Assembly: GCF_020085105.1 (NCBI RefSeq)
Contig: NC_058043.1
Location: 15,595,167-15,659,166, forward strand
Length of the DNA stretch: 64,000 nucleotides
Direction of reading: 5' to 3'
DNA from: Siniperca chuatsi
Lineage: Eukaryota; Chordata; Actinopteri; Centrarchiformes; Sinipercidae
Below, in pieces: positions 1 through 12,136 of this stretch. The notes beneath the pieces were generated by a model that was not told where the DNA came from, ran no database searches, and was given only the letters and a program-made list of their open reading frames with translations. Position numbers and translations under genes: made by a program. Every line of letters starts with the position of its first letter. Positions within the stretch are counted from its first letter, which is position 1.

Positions 1-3000
1 CGAGACTGCAGGTGGCGATTTTTGGGAGTGTACTCAACCACAGTTTTATGGGCAGAGTCAAGATTCTGACCTTCTATCATCAGCTTGGAGCCACTGTATG
101 ACAGTATAAATGAGCATGTTAATAATACCATTGACTTGTTTTATGTGAGGCAATGGAAGGTATTTTTAAGAGTGATATCACTTAATTTGGAGTACATTAA
201 TAAGACCAGAGCAGACTGGAGTCCTACCTTTGGAAACTGCAGTGAGGTTGTACAGAGGTTATAACAGGGTTTTTCTTATAGAAGAACATCTTAGTGGTCG
301 TCACTTGAAAGTTGTCAATGAGGACTTTCACAGATACCTTCCCGACACCTGCGGTAGCTTCTGTGTGGCAGACGATTGAAGACAAAGTCCCACTTCCTTC
401 AGGAGCACTGAAAAGAACAGAGATCACAGTAACCAAATGTGTACAATACTTAAAAAAATGTATTTAAAAGGGATATCTGAACACACAAATTAATGTGTTG
501 TAGACCATAGTCATGTGTTACCAAACAAGGTAGTTTTCTGTGTTGCTCACCTTTGATTTTTGCACTTTTTGTCAGCAAAGAAGACATCTCTCTGTATCCC
601 AGAATTAAGATATCTGCCTGTCAGTGTAACTGTTGTTCCTCCAAACACGGGTCCATAGTCAGGCTTGATTTCTGTTATGCTAGGCTCCTGATTAGACAGA
701 GGTGAAATATTTTATCACTTAACAACGTTACATAACATATCATTTACGCAAATAAAGAACATATAGAGATCTAATTTTAAAACAGTTTCAATTGCATAAA
801 AGTTAGCATTCTCACCACAAAAGAGAAGCCAGACATCTGAGATGTGCCTTCAATTAAGTAGCGGCCCTCCACTTCCTGCTCATGCACTTCCAGAGTGATA
901 GTGAGGTCCTGGTTTGGTATGGTTTTTTCCTGAATCTTGCATACTAGCCTGTATTAAGGACACAAGGAATGATGTGTCTATGAATTCTGTAGATGAAGAT
1001 ATTCCAGTGAGCCAGAAGCTTGCCAGACAGAAACGAACAACAGCAAGCGTGGCAACATGACAAAAACATTTACACAATATTCAAAAAAAATTCAACCATA
1101 CACAGGAGAATGCAACATCTTTAGTGCATGTCTAGTGATTGATTCTCCTATCAGGTATTTTGATTTAAAAACCACATTCATTCCTGCCTGTGGTTTTTAA
1201 ATCAAAATACCTGTGGCCATCAAACTATTTAACTCCTCCCTCTAAGGGTTAGTCTGTTTGACCCTAGGTCACTAAACTGGACATTGAGCATTACATCTCC
1301 GCCATAATTAATAATAATTGTGCAATACTCTGTGTTCTACTTACGTGCAATATTAGTTTTCCCTTGTTAGTTTTTCTTATTTATTGCTACTGATATTATA
1401 TACCTCAATTACTCTTCGACAGTACATGCACCCCCGCTTATTAATATTATTTATTACATAAGGAGTTACATTGTATTAGACTGTACTTTCATCATCAACC
1501 AGTAAACCCACTTGGTACTTGACACTTAGTTTATCTTATACTTATACCGACATGATACTTAATTTATTTCTGACCTGTTTTATAGTGTTTATAGTGTATC
1601 ATATCGTTTTCTAGTACTTTCTCCTGTGTGCACTGACGTAAAGACGAGCTACTGTAACAAAGAGTTTCCCTACGGGGATCAATAAAGTATTTCTGATTGA
1701 CTGTCTGATTTGCTGTTATTAATTTCTCTCATAAGGGAAAAAAAGCAGTCTCTGCAAACTAGATTATAGCTCCCAAAAAAGTTTTATTAAACTGAAAAAG
1801 GCAACGTTTCGGCCCTGCCAGGTCTTCATCAGGCTAATGGCCAACATGACCAAGGTATCTATATATATACTGTATAGACACCTAATTGGTTACATCATGC
1901 TGATGTCATTAAATGTACAATTCATGATAGGACTTAATATATAATCAAGATAAAACACATTATCAGTTCCAGAAATCACAAAACACAGCATCATCAAAGA
2001 AATCCCACAAAGTATATCTGAAAAATATCGTAATAATTGTTCTATTCATTGACCAAATTTAATAAGCACAATTGTAATAGACAAAATTCCAGTTGACAAC
2101 ATTTAATTTGACAAAATTTACTAGACCCCACTGCAAGGGGAAAAAAATGCAACTTTATAAAACTATAAACACACTATTAGAAAATGTTTTACACATTCCA
2201 AATGTAATATAATAAATAAATAAGGGACAGGTCTGGGACTCCTGGACAATTGCTTTCAGGAGGAGAGGCTTACAAAAAACAGCTTTAGATCAAAATCCTC
2301 ATTAAGACCATTGGGAGACAAAGTATTAAGAAAATAGATCCAAAATGTCTCATGTTGGAGGAGTAGTTTTGGATAATTGTTTTTTAAAACAAATTAATAT
2401 CACTCTTCTCTAGTGAACTTGTTGGCTTGTGGCTTGCAGTGCCCAGTACTTCCAAAATAAAAAAATAAAATAAAATGTGCGTGTGGCATTGTGTGCTACT
2501 CACGCTTCACTACTGCTCTTTTCAGGCAGAATAGTACACAAGGTCCCAGAGCCCAGTGTGATGATGTGGGTTTTGCCGCTGATGATGGCAGGCCGCAGAG
2601 GAGACTGAAACTCCCAGCCGCACAGTGTCACTTCTGTCTCACCTCCAGCGGGTGCCATTTTAGGGAAAAACTGCAGAGAAAATGGTTATCATCCAGAATA
2701 GCAATCAGCATCTCAGTACAATCACTTTATGACTCATGGTGTTTAAACTTCATGCATTGGCTAATCAGTTACACCTAGCCAGATCTACCTCTGTTATGAT
2801 GGGTGCACAAGAGTCTTTGTTCCACTGCGAGGCACACTCATGCCGCCTTGAGCAAATTCCCAAACACCAGCCACAGTTCATGAAGCGTGGAGCCATCAAA
2901 CACGTGGAGCATGTCATAAAATGTGCACACCCTGGTCCTGCAGAGGGAACCCTGAACAGCTTGATGAGGGAGAGAGGAAGACAAGGGTGGGGTAAACCAG

Positions 3001-6000
3001 ATGTAAGAGAGACAGTCAAAAGATGGAAAACATGGATTATGCTATTGCTCAAAACTATGCACAGGCTCATCATGGCTCTGCAGCATCATTAAAGTTCTGG
3101 GAATAGAAGAAATCTCACCCACTCCAGAGGCATATTGGATTCACACCCTTAACACAGTTGAGCCTTTTGGACTAAATGAAAAACTGAATTTGAACTTGAT
3201 GAATGCAGTACTGGTACTTCTTGTACTTTAAGATATATCTGTGTTCTTTTGTTACTGATGTGATTATAGTGCATGGGGTATGGCACTTGGACATTGGCTA
3301 TGGCAACTCCCACCCTTGGATCTATAATCCAATAGATTTGAAATCTTGTTCAATCAGTTGTCCAATGACAATTGTGCACCTATTCTAGGTTGACTATAAA
3401 GTATATGTGTTTGCCCTATGTCTTTGTCCATTTTGACTCTGTTGAAGACACAGAAGTGTCGAAACGTTGGTCTGTTGGTCTGTTGGTCTGCACTATTAAA
3501 GGCTGCAAATCAGATCAGTGTGCTCCAGTCCCTTTTTTCCCCTACAAGACAAACAGTACACACACAGCAGTAGATATTACAAAATGTACCTTATTTCCAA
3601 CAACAAAGAGAAGTGAATCTTCTGAGTACACAGCTGCTGTCCTGGACACTTCGGCCCCTTCCAGAGAATAATTGGCAAAAACAATAGGCTTGTACACAGT
3701 AAGAATTACCTAAACCAGACAAAACAGAAAGGTGATGTCACAAGGACTTTCGGGAATATACACCTGCATCTGGCTGACAGACAGTAAAAATATACAAATA
3801 TTTAGTTTAGACATTTGAAATAATGTTTATTATAAGTATTGAACAACAAAGCTGACAGACTTCTATATTTGGTATAATACTTTTCAAACTGCAGAGGCAC
3901 ACCCACTAGCACATTGCATAATGACTATTATTTTATCCTCAGGCATATCACTACCTGCAGTATCCGTCCATCTGAGGTACCAAAGTGACCCAGCGTGTGA
4001 TTCCCAATAGTGGTGACCAGGACAGTAGTGAAAAGGACATCTCTCATCTGCCTGTTGAAGAGGTCTAGTCTGTAGTACGGCTTTGACACCAGAGTGGGTT
4101 TGTCACTGCATGTGTCATTACCTTCAGCACTCTGCACAAGCAGGAGAAACACATACAGAACAAGGGTGTTAGTTTTTCAGTCAGGAACGGGAATTCACAT
4201 ACACAGACTGAAAACTGAAATCTAAAGTATCTGCCTCTGTCAGCATCAGGACATATACACATGCTTGTATATTCTTGTGTGTGAGAGGAAGAGGGATAGA
4301 AAGAGAGGGAATCCTAATTCATCCATTTAGGGAGGAAGTGCACTAGGCTTGCCTCCAGTCAAATTAACAAGCTGTGAGAAGAACAAGGTCATAAAACAGG
4401 AGTGACTTCGTGTGTTGACTTGGTGACTGTTTCAGCTACTGAAACTGGACTTTCTATACTTTCATGCACATAAAACAGTAGATGACAGATGTGTGTGGAT
4501 GGTTGGCACAACATGAGTTACTTTGGTTAATAAAAAGTTATTAATCATAAAAAAAGGGAGGATATGTTAAACTTATGGTAAACATTAGCTGACCTGCCCC
4601 AGCATGCCCCTGTTTGCTTCCCACTATTTGAATGGCCTATATTCACGTCATTTGATCTTTTCAGTCACTTTGTATGTTAGCATTCCAAGCTTTATTGCAC
4701 AGGGTATCCAAGTTATTTTATTATACACACCCAATTCTCGAAGTACTTAACTTGAACTCATGGGAAAGGTTTTAAGATAGCTTCGTGACTGTTTCAACCA
4801 TCAATTATTGATTATGTAAAAGGGTGATTCTTCCCTCCCTACCCCTCATTTCTTCAATATTCTACCTATTTCCTGCATAAAAGTCAGGCACAGTCCAGCA
4901 CTGTCCCTCCCCTTGAAATTCCACCTTTTTATCAGCAGGATTTATAACCTGTGTTTGTTGGCACACATTCCTGTAGGTGTACACATGGCTGTGAGAGCTC
5001 AAAGGACACAGTTTGAACTCCATAAAAGGAAACAGACCACACCTTTATTATTTTGTCGAGCACCGCAGCCAAATGCTCTATTCAATGAAGGTGTTTTGAG
5101 AGTGAACTCATGCATGTTATTTTAGGATTTAACCTACCATGCCCTCTTTACCTTCCAATACCTTTCCCCTCTGGTAGCTTTTCAGTTGAGGGGTCTGAGC
5201 AGCATAAAAGTTTAAAAAATGAAAATTGCAGCAAATGGAAGAATTCCACTTAGCGTAGCTACTGAGCCTTTTATCTTGAAATTCATATCTGATGAAACCG
5301 TTTCCATGCCAGAGCTCTGTACTGTAAACAGTTGCCCTTTTACTTAGAAAGACTGAAACTTAACAGAGCAAAGAAATGGTGTAGCAATGTCCAGGTCACA
5401 CTACTGACTCACCCACCCCTCCCAGTTCTCTCATCTGGCCCTGCTCTCTCACACACCTTCATCAGAGTTGCCACATGTGTACAATACAGTAGTCAAGATT
5501 TACTTAATGTACTACCTGTGGTGTCTCTTACAATATACTAATCTCTCTATTGCTCAAGGCAGTATAAAAAAAGCTTCATGATAAACTACATGGTTCCAGT
5601 TACAAGTGACTTAATTACACAGTGTGTCTGTACTATTCTTCAGCTCTGATGACAGCTGAGCATAAAAAAACAAGAGAGTTACTCACTTCATGTGGGCAGC
5701 TCTCAGACAGCTGGAAGTGACAGAGACCCCTGGACAGCTGCTCTGGACCTGACTTGCAGCAGGCCTCCACACCTTCATCAATTGCATGGTTTACTTTAGT
5801 CAAAGGGAAGGCACACAGGGCTGAGTTTTTTTTAGTCTGACCACGCTCATCCACCTGTGCAAACACCCCATACAGAATGTCTTCTCTCTCATCCACCCTC
5901 AGCTCATCTGCCAAGTCCTTCCCTGCTCGCCCAAAGTGTGCCGCCTGTAGCCCATTATACACAATGTCCTTGAAGACCTCTCTCCGTCTCCTCCTGCGCT

Positions 6001-6892
6001 TTGGGTTGTACCGGCACTCCAGGACCACCTCTCTGTACATCCACACCTCTGGAATTAATATCGGCAGTCGTCCCAGACGAGTCTGAAAAACTGAATTGCT
6101 CTTTGATGGGTTTTCTCTCTGCAGGGACAGGAAGTAGACAAACTCCTTGGTGGAGAAGCTGTAGATGTAATCAATCTTGTAAGAGTCCCGTAGACCAGGA
6201 AGCACTGTCAGCCCATTCATGAGCATATGAAAGCCATCCTCAGTTGAAAGCGGCCTCATCATTGATATTGACCTCCTTGGATACCTCTGTGCCACTTTGT
6301 CATTGACAGAGGCTGCTACAAAGAAGAGCGATATGGCTCCCTGTTCAACGATGGTGACTTTGGTGCCAAGTGGGCTGGCTAGACAGTCTGGACAGTTGGT
6401 TGGAGAGTTTTGCTCCTTTTTGTATAAACACTGAAGCTCAGGCTGTGGTAAGCTAATGTCAATGCGGTAACAGATCCCATGCTGAGTACTACCACAAATG
6501 TACAAGTAGATAAAAGGAAATCCAGCAGGATCCAAAAGCAGGACCTCATTGTCTGTATCCACTGGATCCCCAGGATCTGTTTCTATGTCACACACCTGGC
6601 ACGTTTCACAATCAGGACTGCCAACAGGTCCAGTTTTCACCTCCCATATTTTTTCCATAGTAGAGTCGACTGCCTCTATTGCATTCTGGCATGCAACATA
6701 CACGTCTGGCTGATGCGCCTCCAAGTTCACTGCTATGTTCTGTATAGGTTTGTCTGTTTGGAAGTAGGGGAGGGAGTATTTTACAGTGAAATCCACCAAC
6801 CTGCGTGGTGTAGAAGCACATGTGTGCTGTCCTGAGGCAGTTTGTGTTTGTATCCATATGCATACTGTCAGCAAGGCGGCCCAAGTGACCAT
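1..6892 (-). CDS. mst1r: MST1R (RON) receptor tyrosine kinase, extracellular part, 3' end off window
   Basis: Receptor tyrosine kinase of the MET/RON family; in vertebrates RON binds macrophage-stimulating protein (MST1) at the cell surface. Nine coding exons are visible, in transcript order: 6892-5687, 4131-3955, 3709-3590, 2959-2789, 2670-2504, 948-816, 687-551, 407-228 and 93-1 (continues off window). All joins keep frame with GT-AG borders, giving about 794 residues. The start chosen is the ATG at 6892 (good Kozak context), because it opens a signal peptide (MVTWAALLTVCIW); the frame is open a few codons further upstream but only from a GTG. Domains: Sema about 30-500, with a basic cleavage site (KRRRRRRE) near residue 298; PSI 502-558 with paired cysteines (CAHF, CGWC); IPT1 from 559, IPT2 from 659, and the start of IPT3. 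The first coding exon carries most of the Sema domain, as in MET and MST1R. MET is the alternative; the neighbours UBA7, INKA1 and GNAI2 favour MST1R. Transmembrane and kinase regions are outside the window. Confidence 0.88.
1152..1213. repeat. Perfect 25-bp inverted repeat with 12-nt loop
   Basis: Arms 1152-1176 and 1189-1213 are exact reverse complements, separated by 12 bases. The arm contains the core TATTTTGATTTAAAAACC. It sits in an MST1R intron, just upstream of a retroelement-like tail. Confidence 0.9.
1214..1705 (+). mobile_element. Probable 3' tail of a non-LTR retroelement
   Basis: AT-rich sequence ending at about 1670-1700 in GGGGATCAATAAAGTATTTC and then TGATTGACTG. This terminal signature is typical of 3' tails of fish LINE or SINE copies. 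No coding remnant was found, so the family and 5' limit are uncertain. Confidence 0.45.
1755..2391 (-). mobile_element. Penelope-like element 3' remnant (end of ORF plus 3' region)
   Basis: Read on the minus strand, a frame ending at the TGA at 2258-2256 encodes ETFWIYFLNTLSPNGLNED followed by FDLKLFF. This is the kind of C-terminal peptide that closes Penelope-like element (PLE) polyproteins after the GIY-YIG endonuclease. An in-frame stop just upstream of this stretch shows it is decayed. About 420 bases downstream is CTGATGA ... GCCGAAACGTTGCC (minus strand, 1837-1803), which resembles the hammerhead-ribozyme core reported in PLE terminal repeats. The 5' part of the element is missing. Boundaries are approximate. 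Confidence 0.6.
3372..3540 (+). mobile_element. Second Penelope-like terminal fragment
   Basis: Contains TTGAAGACACAGAAGTGTC followed by GAAACGTTGGTC near 3439-3471, then three copies of the 8-mer TTGGTCTG or close variants, then ATTAAAGGCTG. The CGAAACGTTG block is shared with the fragment at about 1803-1837, in the opposite orientation. No coding part is recognised. Confidence 0.4.
4132..5686 (-). other. MST1R intron following the main Sema exon
   Basis: A 1.55-kb intron between the large Sema exon and the next exon. I see no gene, no transposon that I can name and no notable tandem repeat in it. Open frames here are short and lack splice or motif support. Confidence 0.6.
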
Positions 6893-6976
6893 CTCCACGT
6901 CACAGTCCACCGTGATTGAGTGCTACCTATAAGATATTTTCCTCAAAGAGAACATTCTGGAGAACCAGCAGGACCT
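6893..6976 (-). other. mst1r: MST1R 5'UTR part of first coding exon
   Basis: On the minus strand a pyrimidine-rich tract ending in CTCGCAG is followed directly by the exon that carries the MST1R start codon, so this exon should begin at 6976 with 84 bases of 5'UTR. The splice is inferred from consensus only. Confidence 0.5.
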
Positions 6977-7751
6977 CTGCGAGGGAAAACAGAGAAGGAA
7001 TGCTGAGATTTAACAGAGAGAGAGCAGCAACATTCGATTCTCACATTCAACAGAGATTCACTGCTTTTGAAGTGGAGGTGGATACTGTAAACATTTTAGC
7101 TTGTTTAAACTGAGAAATACAACATGAGGAACCGAGGAAAGAGGAAAACGTATCAGCCACTGTTTTCTCTCTGGGACCCTGTGATTAAGTACTTGCTGCT
7201 TTTTTAAATGAGTCATCTACACTTTGAGGGAAATAAGACTGTGAAACCTATTGAGCTATAAAGCTGATAAAGATAGTGGAAAAAGTCAGAGTCAAGAATC
7301 AAGAGGAAAAAAAGCTGTGGGCAGGACATGACTTGCTGCAACATGTGGAGCAACTTTGAAAATGTTCAGGCCTCATGAGCCATACCCAGAATAAACACAA
7401 AGTAATAACTAAGCCTAATTTTGTCAAAAAGTAAAAATACCAAAATTAACAGATATTCATATATGCAAATGTTTCAGTAGTTATCCTGTATTCTTATTTT
7501 AATACAATGGACAACTAATTTAAAAGTTTCAAAACAGAGGACACTGCTCTATTAGGTGGGAACATGTCAAGATTATAAATAGGATCATTTGTAGTGACAA
7601 TAACTGCTAAAAGTACATCTCCTCCTAACTAAGCTGATGTGATGTGACTTATAAATGTGTTCAGTAATTCATTAACATGGACCAATAGCTACTCTAGACA
7701 TGCTCCATAATACATAAGTTTTTATTTATTATTTTTTTTAAAGCATCTTAC
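6977..7751. other. Inferred 5'UTR intron of MST1R
   Basis: AT-rich sequence between the inferred MST1R 5'UTR exon and the ATG exon. No coding or RNA gene and no recognisable repeat was seen. Confidence 0.4.
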
Positions 7752-8000
7752 CTGGCATTGAAAAGGGGGGGTAGGGTGCCGCTGTGATTTGTCCAACAGT
7801 CTCAAAATGTGAATTCTTTACCAGAGAGGATTCCTGTGTTAGTGAAGATCCACTCACTGACCTGCAGCAGCGCACTCATCTGACAGCGGCGAAGACACAC
7901 TGGAGCAGAGTTTACACTGATACTGAACTAGGCTACATCAACTCACGAGATACCTTCAGTCTATAGATGGAAACAGGATCTCACACTCACCTTCAAAATA
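7752..8000 (-). other. mst1r: Putative non-coding first exon and promoter region of MST1R
   Basis: A strong donor (CCAG followed by GTAAGATG on the minus strand) ends at 7752, with fairly GC-rich sequence upstream. It would pair with the acceptor at 6976 across a 0.8-kb intron. An alternative donor context (GCAG, GTCAGTGAG) lies near 7860. The transcription start cannot be placed, so the upper boundary is approximate. Confidence 0.35.
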
Positions 8001-8124
8001 AAAGCGCACCGGAGCAAAGGCCTCATGATGGAGTGATGATTAATGATTCTCAGTAAGAATTCGGTGCACCATCAAATATGATTTATTTGATTTATGATTG
8101 ACTGCTGATTTGATTATATTCGAT

Positions 8125-8300
8125 AATAATAGGAAGATAAGATAAAACTTTATTGATCCCCAGAGTGGAAATGTTACAGCAGTACAAATAAATAGTCTAA
8201 AGAGGTAGGAAACAGATAAAGAATTAGCCTTTAAAATAAGAAATATAACAAAATAAGAAAATCCTTATAAATTACAATTCAAAAATCAACATGATTTGAA
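8125..8300 (-). mobile_element. Non-LTR retroelement tail, minus orientation
   Basis: AAGATAAGATAAAACTTTAT followed by TGATCCCCAGAG is the reverse-strand form of the common fish LINE/SINE 3' end (GGGGATCAATAAAGT...), also seen in plus orientation near 1670. The 5' limit is not determined. Confidence 0.45.
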
Positions 8301-8409
8301 AACATGATTTGAGCATTGTGCAATTATATATGTGCAGAAGTAATGAGAGTTATAAAATTACAAGCCTAGGCAACATAATGATTATTTGTACTATAACAAT
8401 ATTCATACT

Positions 8410-8715
8410 AATAACAATTGTAGGAGAAACTACGGTGGCCGCGAAACTTACGAAAAACAAGAAACGCCCTATATAGAGCCTGTGTTTGGTTTGTCCCTTC
8501 CGGGTTACTGTAGAAACATGGCAGTGCAACATGGTGACCTCCGTGGAAGGGGACCCGCTCTCTATGTAGATATTAAGGGCTTATTCTAAGGTAGCCTAAT
8601 GAAAACACGATTCTTATTTTCAAGTGGTTTTACACTAATGAAAGCATACTTATGAATACGCCATATTCTGCAAATAGAGCCCCCTAAATCTTCTGAACTG
8701 AAAAAATCTGAATAC
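8410..8715 (+). repeat. Dispersed fish repeat (MITE-like)
   Basis: The stretch around GTTTGGTTTGTCCCTTCC, AACATGGCAGTGCAACATGG and CCCCCTAAATCTTC matches, from memory, a high-copy repeat of spiny-rayed fish genomes. It contains a 67-codon open frame (8386-8589) that is a by-product of the repeat and not a gene. Confidence 0.4.
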
Positions 8716-11700
8716 ATCCTCCACTGCTGGTTTTAAATAAGTAACCTATTATTAATTCAAATAGTTCTCATACTCTGTCATCACATGACCGAACTTGTAT
8801 AAATTGGGTAGTTTATTGGGATTTGTTGTTTGTTGTTTTTTTTAACTTGTATTAGGCCCACTCAGGAAACGTTGCAATATGTTCTTGATTAAGACATTTA
8901 AGATTTGGAAGTTAAAGACCGGAAATGCTATCGTCATTCTGATTTAGTCTACTTGACTCGTGATATTCCTCAAGTGGGTGCTGCCCTGTCAAGCCGCGCC
9001 CGCAACAAGGAAGTATGAAATAGTTGCGAAATCTGGCACTTCAAAAATATCCTCATCGTTTCCTTCCCAAGAGTCATATCATATCACCGACTGCGACTCC
9101 TTTTCCACCCAGGCGTCGTTGTGTCAACTTTAGTGGAAAATCTTTCTCACCATTTGAAACAATCTGTTTTTATCTAAACCTGTAGGATTTTCGCCAAACA
9201 TCCATTGCTTTCAGATGAGGAATGAAGTTATTCTTCAAATACAGGCAACTCCAGCCAGGAAGCTATGAGAAGAATGTATTCACTCTCCAGTTACACCACG
9301 TCATATAATGCACATATAACATAACATATAATGCAATGTGACCTTTAACAGATACATAAAAACACCATTGACATAAAGGATGTATGAAATAAGTTGACTG
9401 TTGGCAGTTGGCAATTGAACCATGACATATAAAATGAGGCTATTCATCATCATATATGTCTGAATAGAAATGTTATCATTGACATAATGAAGCATTATAG
9501 ATCCAAAAGTTAAACATCTACCACTGAATCCAAAGTTCAGTAATCACACACTGTTTGAAAAGTCTGCGGCACCATATTCCTCCAAAGGAAAATGTACTTT
9601 ACAGTGTCATTTGTCACTCTTTCACTGCTCCAAACCTCTAACCACAAAGATCCAGCATCGTTAGTCTTAACGTTAGAGAGAAAAGTTTGATATGTACTGC
9701 AGGAGTACTGAAGCAAAAAGTTGCATGACAGCAAGAGCGTTGTTTTGATTTGAGCTCGACAAAGATTTGCTCTCACTGAGGGCTTGGATATCGAGAGACT
9801 AATCTAACAAACAAAGTATTAAGGACATCACATCCAGTCCTTGAGTTGGCAACTGTCCCTTTCTAAGTCGCTGACTAGGACTGCGGCCAAACAAACTTAC
9901 ATGTACACTGGGCCATGCAACTTACATTTCGATTTAGTCCATGCAAGGAATATTTTGTGTTGTAATTAAGCAGGAGCATCTCCGGAAATATGTATTACTG
10001 TCTGAGATCAAATTCCCAGAGGAGGTTTTAAAATATACTGCCATAAAATGGTTATTTCCCACAAGTTTTGCGAGTGATGATGCCTAAAATCAAGTAATAG
10101 TTTGCTTTGTTGTTTCAAATATTTTTGCTTTATTGTTTATAGGTTTGGCTATACAGTAATTATATCCCATTTTAATATAAATAAAAGTAAATACTGAATT
10201 AAATCAGTCTGGTTATAATTACAGTAAAACAAATTACCATATTTATGTTGTTTACATGGATCAGTGTCTAACCACAAATTGTACCAGCAGCTCAGAGTCA
10301 GGTTTTATGTTTAAGGGTGTTATTTATTAACTCATTAAGGTTTACCAAATACTATCTATTGGATATTGTATGTATAGAAAAAATAGTGATACTATAAATA
10401 TATGATCCCCACAAGACACTGTGAAATGTTGATTTCTCTACTCTGTAAAAGCATGTACAATTAAAAATGATTACTGTAATTTATGTCAGAGGACCATCAC
10501 TAACAATGATTAACAGTGATGGTTTATATTCAGTGGTTATTTAGCAATGAATGAATGAATGTGATGGTGCATTAACAGTTTTTGTATAGTGTGCATAAAT
10601 ATGAATTCTGGAAATACAACTTTGGCTACTAAACACATTATTTTATGAACTTTTCATTTTTTGTTAAATCAGCAGCTGATTCTTATAACATGGTGTCTGC
10701 ACACATATTTTAGTTGTGTCTACATTGGACTATCAACATGTTTTCCAGTCTAGAGAGGACAGTGAGGAAGCACTGACCCTCATACTATAATTTAATGATG
10801 AGTAGTACACATTACTCTGCATTCAGCTTGCCATGATGTCATGCCATGAATTCATATTTTGGGGGTCTGTAGTAAATTTTAGGTGGACTGTTAAGCTCCC
10901 TAGCATGCAGCATCAGCACTCGAATACCAGTCCATTTTACAGAAAATGTATGACTTTAGGAATGCCATGCCTGGTCTGTAAGTTGTGCCAGTAGAGTGTA
11001 AGGAGATAAACAAGAAGTACTTGTGAAATCATTCCAGTGACAAAATGAGCTTAGTAACAGCTTGTTTTGAAATTGAACCACACAAAATGCTGTCTGTTTT
11101 ATGATGTAATGCAGTAGTTTCATTCATCATATTGAATCTGATTGCACAGTCCTTTTTTCTTGAAGTTGCCTGTTCCTCATTCACGCATGGTTTGCCATCT
11201 TACTGCCTCTACTCGATACATAATGATGAATCATTTCTGGTCACTCCTAAGCTCACAGTACTTTCCTCTGGAAGGGTTTTTTTTTATTACTCTTCACCAG
11301 ACTGAGATTGCTGAAATGAATATGACAAACACATTAAGCAATACTAGGGTGTATCATTGTTATTGTCACCATGGAAATGTTAAATATTCCCTCCAGACAT
11401 GTTTTAAGACATATAAAAATACTCTCACCACACTGAAATCGTTTTCTACAAAAAAAAGTTCCGTTACGTGGTTTAAATTACTTCAACTCTTCCACCTTCG
11501 TTGAAAAATCCAGAATCTATCAATATGTAAATGTTGTTCATTTCAAAAGTTTAACTGCTGGACATAAGATGTCTCCTACTTCACTGAAAAGTCTATCCTC
11601 AGTGTAATGAGAGTATTCCACTGTGATAGGCTTCTAGACTAGTTGTGATGTCTCAAATCCTGCTTGTACATACACGTCTTAAACTCAGATTTTAAAGGGA

Positions 11701-12136
11701 GCACAGAGAAAGCTTCCCCCCTTCAGCAAATGAATGTAAAAATGGTTTTCTAGTGTCAAACTCTGCACATACATCATTCTGCACCGTAAGGTCAAACATT
11801 CAAGTGAAGTAACAATAAACAGAACAGATTTTTGTGGAGTGGAGTGGGACTTTAAGTTATTGTACAAGACCAAATCTTATAAATATCTGAAAAGTGGTTT
11901 TGAAAGTTGGGGCTCTGACACACAGGTGTTACCTGAAAATAACAACAACATTTCTTTTCATTTAGACCTACAGAGAGTTTCCACACTAAGCGCATACATA
12001 CACTTTAAATATCACTCTCAGATCCTCCAGTTCTACTCTTCCAACCCCACATTCAAAAACAGGGACTGTAAACTATATTATTGTAGATTTTCACAGGAGC
12101 AGTTGGGAACGGTGGTTACAATCGATACACAGTCAC

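Larger units (their letters stand above)
949..2503 (-). other. MST1R intron loaded with repeats
   Basis: This intron separates the IPT1 exon (2670-2504) from the next ectodomain exon (948-816). From the left it holds a perfect 25-bp hairpin (1152-1213), a non-LTR-like tail ending near 1700, and a Penelope-like remnant (about 1755-2390). About 110 bases before the exon at 2503 are not assigned. Confidence 0.75.
8001..12136. other. Intergenic space between divergent MST1R and UBA7
   Basis: No gene recognised. It contains a retroelement tail (about 8125-8300) and a dispersed repeat (about 8410-8715); the remaining 3.4 kb is AT-rich and featureless by eye. Several open frames of 60-120 codons are present but show no family similarity, no splice structure and no codon bias I can see. 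Confidence 0.6.

Noticed and set aside
2736..3092. Plus-strand open frame of 118 codons
   Set aside because: It overlaps the MST1R PSI exon on the other strand and has no family features.
1..6892. Calling the receptor MET
   Set aside because: The domain layout fits both, but UBA7, INKA1 and GNAI2 next door are neighbours of MST1R, not of MET.
6893..6910. Start of the MST1R frame at 6910
   Set aside because: The codon at 6910 is GTG; the first ATG at 6892 has a good Kozak context and begins directly with a signal peptide.
8386..8589. 67-codon open frame in the intergenic region
   Set aside because: Lies inside a dispersed fish repeat and has no independent support.
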